DNA of 64,000 bases from Azotobacter bryophylli (GCF_042643485.1 NZ_JBHRSJ010000001.1:310001-374000); one strand, 5' to 3'; positions 40,141 to 48,689 are shown, numbered from the stretch's first letter. Notes: generated by a model not told the origin, from the sequence alone. Numbers and translations are program-made.

Positions 40141-40686
40141 ATGCCCATCACCGAGCAGCAGCTGCTGCAGATCATGCCCAACGCCGGCCCTCGTGCCGGC
40201 GTTTTTGTACCGGTCCTCAACGCGGCCATGAAGCGCTGGCAGATCACTACGCCCCGGCGGATTGCCGCCTTCCTGGCACAAATCGGCCATGAGTCGAGCC
40301 AGCTGCGCAACACCCGGGAACTCTGGGGGCCGACGCCGGCCCAGGCGCGCTACGACCTGCGCACCGACCTCGGCAACACGCCACAAGCGGACGGCGACGG
40401 CCAGCGTTACCGGGGCCGCGGCCTGATCCAGATCACCGGGCGGGCCAACTACGCGGCGGTGAGCATCGCCCTGTTCGGCGACGACCGCCTGCTCCGACAG
40501 CCCGAGCTGCTCGAGCAGCCGGAGTGGGCGGCGGAGTCCGCCGGCTGGTTCTGGTGGGTGAAGGAGCTGAACGGCCTCGCCGACCAGGGCCGGTTCGCGG
40601 ACATCACCCGCCGGATCAACGGCGGGCTGAACGGGCAGAAGGAGCGGCTGGCCCTGTGGTCGCGGGCCACGGAGGTGCTGGCATGA
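40141..40686 (+). CDS. endolysin, glycoside hydrolase family 19
   Basis: 181 residues. Chitinase-like lysozyme fold: catalytic Glu in AQIGHESSQLRNTRE, and the RYRGRGLIQITGRANY substrate-cleft motif. Degrades peptidoglycan at lysis. No signal peptide is seen, so it needs the holin for export. ATGA overlap with the next gene. Confidence 0.93.
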   Translation: MPITEQQLLQIMPNAGPRAGVFVPVLNAAMKRWQITTPRRIAAFLAQIGHESSQLRNTRELWGPTPAQARYDLRTDLGNTPQADGDGQRYRGRGLIQITGRANYAAVSIALFGDDRLLRQPELLEQPEWAAESAGWFWWVKELNGLADQGRFADITRRINGGLNGQKERLALWSRATEVLA

Positions 40687-41054
40687 GCGAGTTCAAGTCA
40701 TTGTCGCCCATCTTGGTGACTGCCGAAGAGGGGAGTCTGTGGTTTGAATGCCCCGGCTGCGGCGCGCCGCACCGGGTCATGCATGGGCCTGGATCGGGGC
40801 CTCGCTGGAAATGGAATGGCAGTGCAGAGAAGCCAACCTTCACGCCATCAATCTTGGTTCAGTGGGATCAATGGGAGCCGCCGGTAACCACGGAAGAGAT
40901 CCGCGAGAAGATTGCCAGCGGGGAAATCGTACAAACCCCGGTCAAGAAGGTGTGTCACTCATTCGTCACCGATGGCCGTATCCAGTTCCTGAGCGACTGC
41001 ACTCATGCATTGGCTGGGAAAACCGTTGACCTGCCTGATTGGGAGGCAGCATGA
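40683..41054 (+). CDS. DUF6527-like zinc-binding protein in the lysis cassette
   Basis: 123 residues. LWFECPGCGAPHRV...WKWNGSAEKPTFTPSIL...CHSFVTDGRIQFLSDCTHALAGKTVDLPDW is a recognisable small phage protein type, with conserved Cys/His residues that could bind a metal. Often placed between endolysin and Rz. Function unknown. 4-bp overlaps on both sides. Confidence 0.75.
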   Translation: MSEFKSLSPILVTAEEGSLWFECPGCGAPHRVMHGPGSGPRWKWNGSAEKPTFTPSILVQWDQWEPPVTTEEIREKIASGEIVQTPVKKVCHSFVTDGRIQFLSDCTHALAGKTVDLPDWEAA

Positions 41055-41536
41055 GCCTCACCGACCTAATCCCCGTGCAATACCGCTTGCTGGCCGCCGG
41101 TGGCATCGCCCTGGTCCTGCTGCTGGCCGGCGCCGGCATCGTCTGGTGGGGGCTGTCTCCGCGCATTGGTCTGCAGTCCGCCCGGGGCGATCGCGCCGAA
41201 CAGGCGCTCGCCGACTCGCAGCAGCTGGTCGAGCTACAAGCCAACGTGCTGGCCGAGCAGCAGAAACAGATCGGCCAGGTCACCGCCTTGGACCAGCGCA
41301 TGCGCGCGCTCGAACAAACCGTCACCCGTAATGCCCAGGCGCAGAGCCGCGCCATCGAGGAGCTGAAACGCCATGATCAAGCCGTCGCCGACTATCTCGC
41401 TGCTGCTGTACCTGCTGCTCTCGGCGGGCTGTACGAGCGGCCCGAGACCACCGACCCCGCCGCCTACCACAGCCCGGATCGACTGCCCGCTGACCCCGTG
41501 CCGGCTACCAGCACGGCCGGCGCTGAAGACCAATGA
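41051..41536 (+). CDS. inner-membrane spanin (Rz-like)
   Basis: 161 residues. Single N-terminal membrane anchor (GGIALVLLLAGAGIVWWGL) and a periplasmic coiled coil, the i-spanin layout. Together with the nested Rz1-like lipoprotein it would fuse inner and outer membranes in the last step of lysis. Confidence 0.85.
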   Translation: MSLTDLIPVQYRLLAAGGIALVLLLAGAGIVWWGLSPRIGLQSARGDRAEQALADSQQLVELQANVLAEQQKQIGQVTALDQRMRALEQTVTRNAQAQSRAIEELKRHDQAVADYLAAAVPAALGGLYERPETTDPAAYHSPDRLPADPVPATSTAGAEDQ

Positions 41537-41657
41537 CGACTGGCGTGCCGCCGTCGATGCGCTGGAGGGGGAGTTGCTGAGTTGTGCCGGGCAGGTGCTG
41601 GAGTGCATCGATCGGCAGAGGGTGCGGTCATCTGTCCTTTATGAGCCAATGAAGTGA
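41373..41657 (+). CDS. outer-membrane spanin (Rz1-like lipoprotein), nested start
   Basis: 94 residues in a different frame, starting inside the Rz-like gene and running past its end. Signal peptide with lipobox LLSAGC, then a Pro-rich stretch (GPRPPTPPPTTAR), as in Rz1. The 164-bp overlap with Rz is typical of overlapping spanin pairs. Confidence 0.88.
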   Translation: MIKPSPTISLLLYLLLSAGCTSGPRPPTPPPTTARIDCPLTPCRLPARPALKTNDDWRAAVDALEGELLSCAGQVLECIDRQRVRSSVLYEPMK

Positions 41658-41763
41658 GGGAGCGGTCGGCTGGTGCGGGAACACATAGCCGGCCATGCGT
41701 GGGAAGGCTAGACGTTGGGGGGAGCGGGTGGTGTCAACAGGCTTGCGTTCGTCGCTATGCGTG

Positions 41764-41792
41764 TTGCATGGTGCGTTTAACGCACCTAAAAT
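41764..41792 (+). promoter_or_regulatory. promoter with a palindromic operator as spacer
   Basis: -35-like TTGCAT (41764-41769) and -10 TAAAAT (41787-41792) are separated by exactly 17 bp, and those 17 bp are the perfect palindrome GGTGCGTT-T-AACGCACC. A repressor bound there would block polymerase directly. It lies 35 bp before the start of the two-gene module. Confidence 0.7.
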
Positions 41793-41826
41793 CGCGCGTT
41801 TTTTTAACTGGACTAGGCTGACGTGC

Positions 41827-42288
41827 ATGGAGTTGACCTACAAGGCTGAGGTAGAAGGAGTTGCCAGCGTGACAGGGTTCCATTGCCCTCCGTTGGTGGC
41901 TAAGCCGGTTTCCCGTGAAGCTTGGCGCTGGATTGCGTACCCGCAAACAGATCAGTGCTTTCTGCCAGTAGCTGTTAGGAACCCCCGTAGATTGCTTGAG
42001 GATCCTGAAAAGCAGTGCTCTGCTTGGGGGTTGTCAATGTTCACATCCAAGGAAGCGGCTGAAGCTGTGTTCCTGAAACTCGAAAAAAAAATCCGCAATA
42101 TCAGAAAAACCATTGGCTCGCATGTTGGAAGGGTTTCTCTTGGCCCCGCGGATGGGTTATGTACTCCGCCTGACAAAGGCGGTCATTTTGATCTTCATCC
42201 AATCGCCAAGAGTTTTGTTGCTCTTGATGTTGTCGAGTTACCAAAGCAAGCCGCTAAGCTTTCGCCTGTTCAGGGGAAGAAGAAATGA
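41827..42288 (+). CDS. unknown protein, first gene of cargo operon
   Basis: 153 residues (ATG at 41827; the frame is open upstream through the promoter). No domain recognised. Notable parts: an early Arg/Trp-rich stretch (AKPVSREAWRWIAYPQTDQCFLPVAVRNPRRLL), a basic helix (AVFLKLEKKIRNIRKTI) and a motif VSLGPADGLCTPPDKGGHFDLHP with conserved-looking His/Asp. AT-rich against the phage core. Ends with an ATGA overlap on the next gene, so the two form an operon. A defence or toxin-type role is a guess from position. Confidence 0.65.
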   Translation: MELTYKAEVEGVASVTGFHCPPLVAKPVSREAWRWIAYPQTDQCFLPVAVRNPRRLLEDPEKQCSAWGLSMFTSKEAAEAVFLKLEKKIRNIRKTIGSHVGRVSLGPADGLCTPPDKGGHFDLHPIAKSFVALDVVELPKQAAKLSPVQGKKK

Positions 42289-43355
42289 GCTATCCAAGGA
42301 TTGATGGCAAAAAGATGGCTGCCGGCGAGTTTAAGCATACTTGGAACGCCGACCTTGTGTACTTCGATGGTCCGCTAGTCAGCCTTTATAAGGCAGAAGA
42401 TGGTTCGGACCTGCTGTATGTCTGGCTTGATTGCACAGGGAAAAGTAATCGCTGGTGCATGTTTCCTGTAACGCGCGCAAACCTTTGGAACTATCTTGAA
42501 AAAGAAAAATCTCTGCGCGAAGTTTTTGAAGCTTCAAAGTGGGTGGTTGTTTTTCAGACTGGATCGAGTCTTAAAAGATCTGGCCTGATAAAAACAACAT
42601 GGTCGGATTTGCCAGAAAATTATCTCCCGGATAATGACTCTTATCTAGATGATGATGTTGCAACTAAAGCGGCTGGGAAGCTTGCTGCTGAGATAGCAGA
42701 AGAATATCTGCTCGGTCTAGATGGGGAGCTATTTATTGAAGACCTTACGGAGATACCTAAGGTTTATCAGCAGCTATACTCCTTTCATTATGGTTTAGAG
42801 CATATTGAGCGGCCGGCGGTAAGAAACTCTATAACAAGGTTGACCCAGAGATGGAGTGGCGGTTTTAATGCGGTGCACCTTTTCTCTGGTCTGCAGGATG
42901 TTACTCCGAGCATCCATCGGGCGAAGGTTTGTGAATTAAGGTTTAATTCTCCTGGATTTATTCGTCTTGAATTGCTGGGGAATCTTGCAAGGCAAGTCGA
43001 GATTGCAGCTAATAGAGTTGCGGATGAGGATTATTTTTCACAGCTTCAGGATTTTTATACCAGTACATACCGATACTTTAATGATCATGAGTTATCTGGT
43101 TTTGATAATGAAAGTGGTGTTGAAAGTAGGCCATTAACTCCTGAGGCTGAAAAGGAGTTGAGAGGGAAGGTTGTGCTTTTCTTCCGGTTGCTCGGTTGGG
43201 GTGAGAAGCATGAATGCCTAGATGCGCTCGGTATAAATCCTTTGCAGCAGCTTAGGGTTTTGCTTGCCTACTATCGTAGGTTAAGGAAATTGCGCCCATA
43301 TCTTGTAAGTGGGAATTTGATACTTGGTCGTTCTCCACTTGTAAATGGGAGTTGA
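42285..43355 (+). CDS. unknown protein, second gene of cargo operon
   Basis: 356 residues, no recognised domain. N-terminal beta-rich part (FKHTWNADLVYFDGPLVSLYKAEDGSDLLYVWLDCTGKSNRWCMFPV) followed by mostly helical sequence; GC markedly lower than the structural genes. No signal peptide or membrane segment. Followed by a terminator at 43389. Its size, partner and own promoter fit a prophage accessory (possibly anti-phage) unit, but nothing in the sequence proves this. Confidence 0.65.
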   Translation: MSYPRIDGKKMAAGEFKHTWNADLVYFDGPLVSLYKAEDGSDLLYVWLDCTGKSNRWCMFPVTRANLWNYLEKEKSLREVFEASKWVVVFQTGSSLKRSGLIKTTWSDLPENYLPDNDSYLDDDVATKAAGKLAAEIAEEYLLGLDGELFIEDLTEIPKVYQQLYSFHYGLEHIERPAVRNSITRLTQRWSGGFNAVHLFSGLQDVTPSIHRAKVCELRFNSPGFIRLELLGNLARQVEIAANRVADEDYFSQLQDFYTSTYRYFNDHELSGFDNESGVESRPLTPEAEKELRGKVVLFFRLLGWGEKHECLDALGINPLQQLRVLLAYYRRLRKLRPYLVSGNLILGRSPLVNGS

Positions 43356-43388
43356 AATGTTATTAGGTAGCCAAGCTGCCTAACACTT

Positions 43389-43416
43389 AAGGCTCAGCCT
43401 CTATGCTGGGCCTTTT
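43389..43416 (+). terminator. terminator of the two-gene cargo operon
   Basis: AAGGCTCAGC pairs with GCTGGGCCTT (one G-U) around a short loop, followed by TTTT. Confidence 0.8.
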
Positions 43417-43521
43417 GCTTTTATTAGGTTATCAATCAAGTAGGGGAGACAATGGCGTAGTCTTGTCTTCCAACTCACGGTGCGGGCAATCGCGACTCGG
43501 GTTATCCGCCCGCTGATCCCA

Positions 43522-43920
43522 TTACCGGCATAAACTCTCACACGGCACCCCATCCCTGTTGCCATCGAGCTTGGTATTTCCGTGCGCCTCAGCGCACGAG
43601 GCCAGCTGGCTGCATGCCTTCCGCGCTGAGCGGCTGTAGCCGGCGCTTCCCCCGCTGGCGTTGCCACTGGTAAAGCCTGAACGCGTTCCGCTGAGGCTGC
43701 TGCTGGAGCCAGGCCACGCTTGCCGCTGCTCGCGCCTGGCCTTGTGCCACTCCCACGGCGGCATCCGCTCGCTCTCCGGCAGCGCCCACGGTCCCCGACG
43801 CGCAGCGAAGGCCTGCTCCTCCAGCGCGAGCAGGCTCCGGTCGCGGTTTTACTGCTGATAGACCCACACCGCGGCCTGGCGCACCAGCTCGGCGTTGACG
43901 TTAGTACCACCCCCCCCATG
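43522..43920 (-). pseudogene. decayed thermonuclease (SNase-like) with Excalibur domain
   Basis: Translating the minus strand gives VNAELVRQAAVWVYQQ-stop-NRDRSLLALEEQAFAARRG... followed by MPPWEWHKARR, a Gly/Ser linker and a C-terminal Excalibur calcium-binding motif (CSQLASCAEAHGNTKLDGNRDGVPCESLC). This is the 3' half of a secreted staphylococcal-nuclease-type gene. A TAA at 43849-43851 interrupts it in frame, and the nuclease core upstream of 43920 is absent. A run of eight G on the coding strand marks the truncation point. Confidence 0.8.
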
Positions 43921-44007
43921 CTGGTGTCGACCCGCTGAATTGCATCGGGTGCTGCCGGTCATTAAAGGCCGGAGTCGACCCATAGCTGTCAGTGGAGACA
44001 GGCAACA

Positions 44008-44027
44008 ACCGGCCAAAAGCGGCCGGT
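44008..44027. terminator. hairpin in the 43.9-44.1 kb gap
   Basis: ACCGGCC-AAAAGC-GGCCGGT, a perfect 7-bp stem; no strong U-tract. Confidence 0.4.
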
Positions 44028-44133
44028 CGATCTTATAAATAAATGCGCCCCCTTTTTCGATGATTATTTGCGTGATAGTGGGTTATGGGGTATTGGTTAG
44101 GCGCCCGGTAGATCGCCGCAAAAAGGAGAGGTT

Positions 44134-45132
44134 ATGGAGAATCTAACAAAGAATCAACATTTCATCTCTCAGTCCGAGCAGCGCAGTAACTGCATAGACG
44201 AGAGCAGACCAAAGGATAAGCAGCGAATCTACAAATTTGAAATTGCCGATCGAGAAAATAGCGTTGTTCGCCTGACTAATACTGAAGGCGTCAAGATAAA
44301 GAAGAATCTCTCTTTTGATGATCTTTTTAGCTTTGATGTAAAAAGCTCATCTCTAAGAAAGAATCTAGAGGACTTCTTTCAGAAATTTGAAGAGGACTTA
44401 GCCCCAGCCGCTGATCTTCTTATTTCTGAGTCAAAGGTCAATTCTGGCGGCGATGTTTTGAAGGGCGCGGCTGAGCGAGTGTTCAAAGCAAAGTTTATGG
44501 GGTGGATAAGAAACCCATATTCTATTGCTCGAACAATTGACATGTATAAAGGACTGGTGGGGGCGTATCCAACTGATCCTCTTTTGCTAGCCGACTTCTC
44601 CGACATTCGCACGGGAACAAAGCCTCACCTAGCTGGTGTTTGCGCAGAGTTTGGGGTGACGAGTGATCAGTACTTTCAGTGGCTGGAAATTCTTTTTCTG
44701 GCGCTAATGACCCCGCCTGGCGGCACAAAAAGTATTTTGGAATCGTGCGCTGAGAAGATTATTGAGTCAAAGGGTCACATGGGTCATGTGATAGTGGCAA
44801 CCTTTGATGACGTTGCGGGCTGCCGAGTCGCTATACCTGATACAGGTTACCTTCAAGGAACTCAGGACCCCACTCACAATATGTTTCTTTTTAACTTGAA
44901 TCGGAGTGCGTTTGCTTCATTCAATGTCGTGGACTTGTCAAAGCAGACCCTTGTAGAGATCTCGCCGCATATGAGGGAGCAAGTAGAGGCGTTCAATATT
45001 AAATTCTCGGTACAGCATCATCACAATGATATGAGGCTACTTGAGAGGTTTAACGTGCTTGCCGCGTATCAAGCCCATTCTCATATTTTTTGTGCCGATC
45101 CCAATGTCTTCGGAATCACCACTATTCAATGA
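44134..45132 (+). CDS. DUF4238-like cargo protein (putative)
   Basis: 332 residues. It opens KNQHFISQSEQRSNCID, recalling the N-x-H-x-x-x-Q start of DUF4238 proteins, followed by RIYKFEIADREN, NLSFDDLFSFDV and RNPYSIARTIDMYKGL. Near the C-terminus is a His cluster (VQHHHNDMRLLERFN). Low GC; AAGGAG ribosome site. Proteins of this type often occur in prophages and islands. Assignment to DUF4238 is from a short match and is uncertain. Confidence 0.65.
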   Translation: MENLTKNQHFISQSEQRSNCIDESRPKDKQRIYKFEIADRENSVVRLTNTEGVKIKKNLSFDDLFSFDVKSSSLRKNLEDFFQKFEEDLAPAADLLISESKVNSGGDVLKGAAERVFKAKFMGWIRNPYSIARTIDMYKGLVGAYPTDPLLLADFSDIRTGTKPHLAGVCAEFGVTSDQYFQWLEILFLALMTPPGGTKSILESCAEKIIESKGHMGHVIVATFDDVAGCRVAIPDTGYLQGTQDPTHNMFLFNLNRSAFASFNVVDLSKQTLVEISPHMREQVEAFNIKFSVQHHHNDMRLLERFNVLAAYQAHSHIFCADPNVFGITTIQ

Positions 45133-45772
45133 GTGCTATTGCTTTACGCTGTGAATCCCCCCACCCGGCCGCAATAGGCAAGGACGTGCCAGGGAGGGTT
45201 GGTTTGAGCCGATTAGAGGGCTATTCGGTCCAGTGCCGGGTTGCGACCAAGATCACGGCCGATACGCTGTTGCCCACAAACTCAATAGCAGATGCTGCAG
45301 GCCATTCATGGGTTAAGCCGGGTAGCTACTCTTTACCTTTGGAGCTTGAAGGCAATATCGCAACCAGACGGCCTCGGCAGCTAGAAGGCTTGCTGCCAGT
45401 TCAAGAAAAGGTGACAGATTTATTTATTGGACTGACTGTCCCCCTTCTGGCCGATTTCTGCCGGGTCTAACAGGTCACTTAGGACCAATGAGAGACATGG
45501 AGCCCGCGCTTTCCTGTGCTCTCTGCACGGTGATGTTTGCGCTTGGTGTAAAGTTTTTGCGAGGGATTGAGAGTGCTTGGCCGAGCGAGAAGGGTAGGTG
45601 TCACGTGTAAAGAGTAAGGAGTGTCAGTAGGCAGTGTCGTGCTGGTGGCGTATGAAAGAAATTTCTTCTGCTACATATTTGCTACATACCTTCCGCTGTT
45701 TCAAGTATCTACTTGTATTATAAGGATATTTTTTAGAGGTTTGCCCAATCCATCATCGATAGGGGCCTACCG
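45133..45772. other. 640-bp gap without a supported gene
   Basis: An open frame at 45090-45470 overlaps the previous gene, lacks a ribosome site and has no recognisable sequence. The 3' part becomes AT-rich (near 45655-45735). It probably holds the 3' UTRs of the convergent cargo genes or decayed DNA. Confidence 0.4.
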
Positions 45773-48112
45773 TTAGAGATCGGACGGGGTGCGCTCTCTG
45801 AGTCCGAGCCACAACTCGAGAACGCTATGCAACGTTCGTAGGGCCTCCTCGTGCTCAGGGAATTCGTCGGGATCGATCGCGTCGCACCTTGCCTTCGCCA
45901 CATCGATGCCGATGAAGTCGGCGATTGTCTCTTTGTTGAAACTGTAATACAGCGTAGAGACCCGATCACCCCGCGAGTGGCTCATACCTCGGCTCATCAT
46001 GCGTGTGGCCATGCTTGCGAAGCCCTCGTCGGTCCGGATTGCCTCCACCATCCACTCGCAGGGTTCATCCAATGAACCCGCATATTTCCCCCACCGGTAG
46101 AGCTGGGACATGAGATCCGGTTCAGCAATCAGCGCGTCGCCGTCTATGGCACGGTCCCTCATCAACCGCAGCCATTCTGTCTTCATCGCCTCGACGGTCT
46201 CGAGGTCGAGTGCCGGATCGAAAGAGTCCTTGTCCTCCTTCATATCGGCGGGATCGCTCAGGTGGATCAGGATTGCAGCGACGGACAGCGCCTTGGTCTG
46301 GCGGAGTGCCGCGAGTGCCAGACCACCTCGCACGCCCTCCGGGATACGCTTCAAGAACCAGTGCGTCGCTCGCCATGCAGAAAGCCAGGGCGAATTAAAG
46401 GGGACAGCGGCGTACAGGCCTGCGAGTTTCTGGGCGATTTCGAACATGCCGGGCAGCAGCACAGCTGCGTTCTCGATCGGGAGGCGGTCGACGGACTCGT
46501 CGAGCCTGGCAACGAGCGAGGGCAGTAGGTGATTGGCCTCGATGTCAGCGATCGCTGCAGCCAGACCTTCTTCCGTCGCCGTCGCATCAAGGAACGCAAC
46601 GAAGCAGCGCTCTGATACTTCGCCGACTGCGGTCTGTAGTTCGAAGTAACGCGGGAAGTAGCGCGGGGAACATACCCGCTTTTCGTTCAGCCACCTGAGA
46701 TGGAAGCCGTCTGCGTAGTTCATACCTCCGTATGCCCATTCGAGCGGCGGGAAGAGGTCCTTGAGCACACTCCTGGCAATATCGCGCCGTTCTACCGATA
46801 CGATCTCGAGAAGCCGCTCGGCCGCCGCCTTGTCCGCATCCCGCTGGCTATTGCCCCAGATACGACTTTCCTGGAGAAGCAGCTCCCTCTCTCGGAACAG
46901 CGCCTCATGGAGATCCGGTTCAAAGACCCGGAGCGTCTCCAGAAGAAGGAAGTCGACAACGTTCACCTCAAACACGCTGTCGGCTACATGCAACGGCATG
47001 TGCACGGCGATGGATGAAATCAGGCGGCGCGCGTCACGCATGTTGCGCAGCAGGGGCTGGATACAGCCGATGAAGGCGTTACCCCAGCGCATCTGCGAAA
47101 ATCCGTTTGCCTCAGTAGCGTAGGGGCCAGCCAGCGCTGATAGCTCCTTCTCGAATATACGATGCACAATCGACACTGGAACCGCTGGTAGGTCGAAACT
47201 AGCCTGCACGACCTTCTCGAGGAAGGCGCGACCTTTGCTGTCGGCGACCGGATCGAGTGCCCGCTCTACGATACTGGGTTGGAAAAGCAACACAAAGACG
47301 ATGTTGGGAAGGTTGGCATTCGCCTTTACCTGCCGGAGAAGCAACCGGATTTGCTCGGGCTCAAGCCGGTCAATGTCATCGACGAAGACGACCAGCGGTC
47401 GGTCGAGTTCGCGAAGACGAGCCTCCAGCGCTTCGCGTATCTTGTCGAGCGACTCACTGCCGCGGTCACGCCCAAGATGCGATAGCACGCGTCCGAGCAG
47501 GGGCGTACAGACCGCGAGGAGTGCGAGAGTAGCCGCTACCTCCGCTACCGTCGGGAGGTCGAAGCTTATGGCCGAGGCGACGGCAAACACCGAAGCATTC
47601 GTCAGCACCGTCGAGATGAGATGGCTCGAGCCACCGGCCTTCTTAAGTGGCGCGCCTGCACCTGAGAGGATAGCGCCGTAGCGTCGCAGCGCTTCGGCAC
47701 GGGCGAGCGCTGCCTTCGAATGTTCGCCTCCCAGACGATCTGCTATCTGGCCGAAGAGGGCGCGGGCAATCGCGTTGCTGTCGCCCCACTGCCATGGATT
47801 GAAGTCAAGCCAGTCTGCTCCGTCGCTGGTGTCGTCGAGACGCTCGGTGATTAGGTTCTTAAGGGATGACTTGCCGAAGCCCCATCCGCCACGGATGGCG
47901 AATACCCTGCCCTCACGCAGACTTAGTTCTGAGAGCACGGCGGCTATGCGGCCCGCGAAGTCAGTCCTTCTCAGGCGATCCTCGGATGCCGTTCGGATCG
48001 GAGCCTCTGCCCCAATCCCGCCGTCCGGCCGTTCGCTCCTCGCGGCCTTTGCACTGAGCCTCGCGCGGCGACGGGCGAGCCACATAGAAAGACGGACCGG
48101 CAACTTGGTCAT
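45773..48112 (-). CDS. KAP-family P-loop NTPase (probable anti-phage cargo)
   Basis: 779 residues. Walker A GGWGFGKS (75-82), the family motif DFNPWQW near 105, two membrane helices (about 165-185 and 188-208) inserted between Walker A and Walker B, and Walker B LVVFVDDID (about 240-248). This arrangement defines KAP NTPases, to which F-plasmid PifA (T7 exclusion) belongs. The long C-terminal part has no other domain. GC-rich, unlike the neighbouring cargo genes, so acquired separately. It lies against attR and reads toward the other cargo. Confidence 0.87.
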   Translation of the reverse strand: MTKLPVRLSMWLARRRARLSAKAARSERPDGGIGAEAPIRTASEDRLRRTDFAGRIAAVLSELSLREGRVFAIRGGWGFGKSSLKNLITERLDDTSDGADWLDFNPWQWGDSNAIARALFGQIADRLGGEHSKAALARAEALRRYGAILSGAGAPLKKAGGSSHLISTVLTNASVFAVASAISFDLPTVAEVAATLALLAVCTPLLGRVLSHLGRDRGSESLDKIREALEARLRELDRPLVVFVDDIDRLEPEQIRLLLRQVKANANLPNIVFVLLFQPSIVERALDPVADSKGRAFLEKVVQASFDLPAVPVSIVHRIFEKELSALAGPYATEANGFSQMRWGNAFIGCIQPLLRNMRDARRLISSIAVHMPLHVADSVFEVNVVDFLLLETLRVFEPDLHEALFRERELLLQESRIWGNSQRDADKAAAERLLEIVSVERRDIARSVLKDLFPPLEWAYGGMNYADGFHLRWLNEKRVCSPRYFPRYFELQTAVGEVSERCFVAFLDATATEEGLAAAIADIEANHLLPSLVARLDESVDRLPIENAAVLLPGMFEIAQKLAGLYAAVPFNSPWLSAWRATHWFLKRIPEGVRGGLALAALRQTKALSVAAILIHLSDPADMKEDKDSFDPALDLETVEAMKTEWLRLMRDRAIDGDALIAEPDLMSQLYRWGKYAGSLDEPCEWMVEAIRTDEGFASMATRMMSRGMSHSRGDRVSTLYYSFNKETIADFIGIDVAKARCDAIDPDEFPEHEEALRTLHSVLELWLGLRERTPSDL

Positions 48113-48243
48113 CGCGCAGGGACTCCCAGAGGACCGCCGATCCAGCCGAAGCGACGGGGCGCTGGCGGCGAGGTGGGGTGCATTGGCTCAGGCGTTGGGG
48201 TAGAGACTCTCGAATATCTCCCACGTCCTCTACCTCTGCGGCC

Positions 48244-48417
48244 ATGCCCAATGCTTTTTCGACACATAGCTATATTCCGGATAATGCTCAAGGAAATCCC
48301 GCCACGCTTGCGCATCCTAGTCCATCCCGTTCGCTAACGGCGAGACAGCGGATATATATCGAATTGATGGCGAATGGCAGCTCAGCCGCCGACGCAGCGC
48401 TGGTTCTCTATGATTAA
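48244..48417 (+). CDS. doubtful small HTH-like protein
   Basis: 57 residues ending SLTARQRIYIELMANGSSAADAALVLYD, which resembles the short HTH of small-terminase or LuxR-like proteins. Divergent from the KAP gene. No clear ribosome site; could be a remnant or chance. Confidence 0.25.
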   Translation: MPNAFSTHSYIPDNAQGNPATLAHPSPSRSLTARQRIYIELMANGSSAADAALVLYD

Positions 48418-48528
48418 GTGATTTTTTGCTGAGTGAAGCTGCCTCTTAGGTATCCGCGCGACGGCGTCGGGCGAAGGTTTCCTCATGGCTGATTTTTCCG
48501 GGTCTGATAAGCTGCTTTGGATCAGTCC

Positions 48529-48556
48529 GTGTGGGGCATTTTTGGGGCATTCAGCG
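48529..48556. repeat. putative integrase arm-type site, right copy
   Basis: GTGTGGGGCATTTTTGGGGC and flanking bases, preceded by ATCAGTC, match 9058-9085 in the same orientation. Confidence 0.45.
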
Positions 48557-48670
48557 CGCCAAAGCATGCCAACAGACGCCAATTACTACTAGCAAGCTCA
48601 TCCCAGAAACAAAGCCAGAACGCCTGGTGCTGCTGGCTTTGAGGGGATCTAGCAAAACTACCGCCACACA

Positions 48671-48689
48671 ATCGGAGTGTGTTGGGAAA
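48671..48689. other. attR core (19 bp)
   Basis: ATCGGAGTGTGTTGGGAAA, identical to attL at 8990-9008. Confidence 0.95.

Larger units (their letters stand above)
48113..48670. other. right-end prophage gap of 558 bp
   Basis: Holds the KAP promoter region, one doubtful small frame on the plus strand, the putative right arm-type site and sequence up to attR. Nothing else is supported. Confidence 0.4.
8990..48689. mobile_element. temperate siphophage prophage integrated in the 5' end of mutS
   Basis: The segment is bounded by the identical 19-bp sequence ATCGGAGTGTGTTGGGAAA at 8990-9008 and 48671-48689 (unit length 39,681 bp). It contains a tyrosine integrase next to the left boundary, a repressor switch, replication, packaging, head, tail and lysis modules in canonical order, and cargo at the right. 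Head genes are HK97-type and the tail genes are long-tail (siphovirus) type. No essential gene looks broken, although the tail tip is short. Joining the outer flanks restores a mutS with a plausible native N-terminus, which proves the boundaries. Confidence 0.96.

Noticed and set aside
43401..43919. 172-codon minus-strand frame as a functional gene
   Set aside because: It is in the wrong frame; the conserved nuclease/Excalibur residues are in the frame ending at 43522, which contains an internal stop.
45090..45470. 126-codon open frame after the DUF4238-like gene
   Set aside because: Overlaps the preceding gene, lacks a ribosome site and has no recognisable motif.
8990..48689. R-type pyocin cluster at the mutS-cinA locus (known in some fluorescent Pseudomonas)
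   Set aside because: The element has terminase, portal, capsid, integrase and replication genes and a flexible-tail gene set, with no sheath or baseplate genes, so it is a complete siphophage-type prophage.
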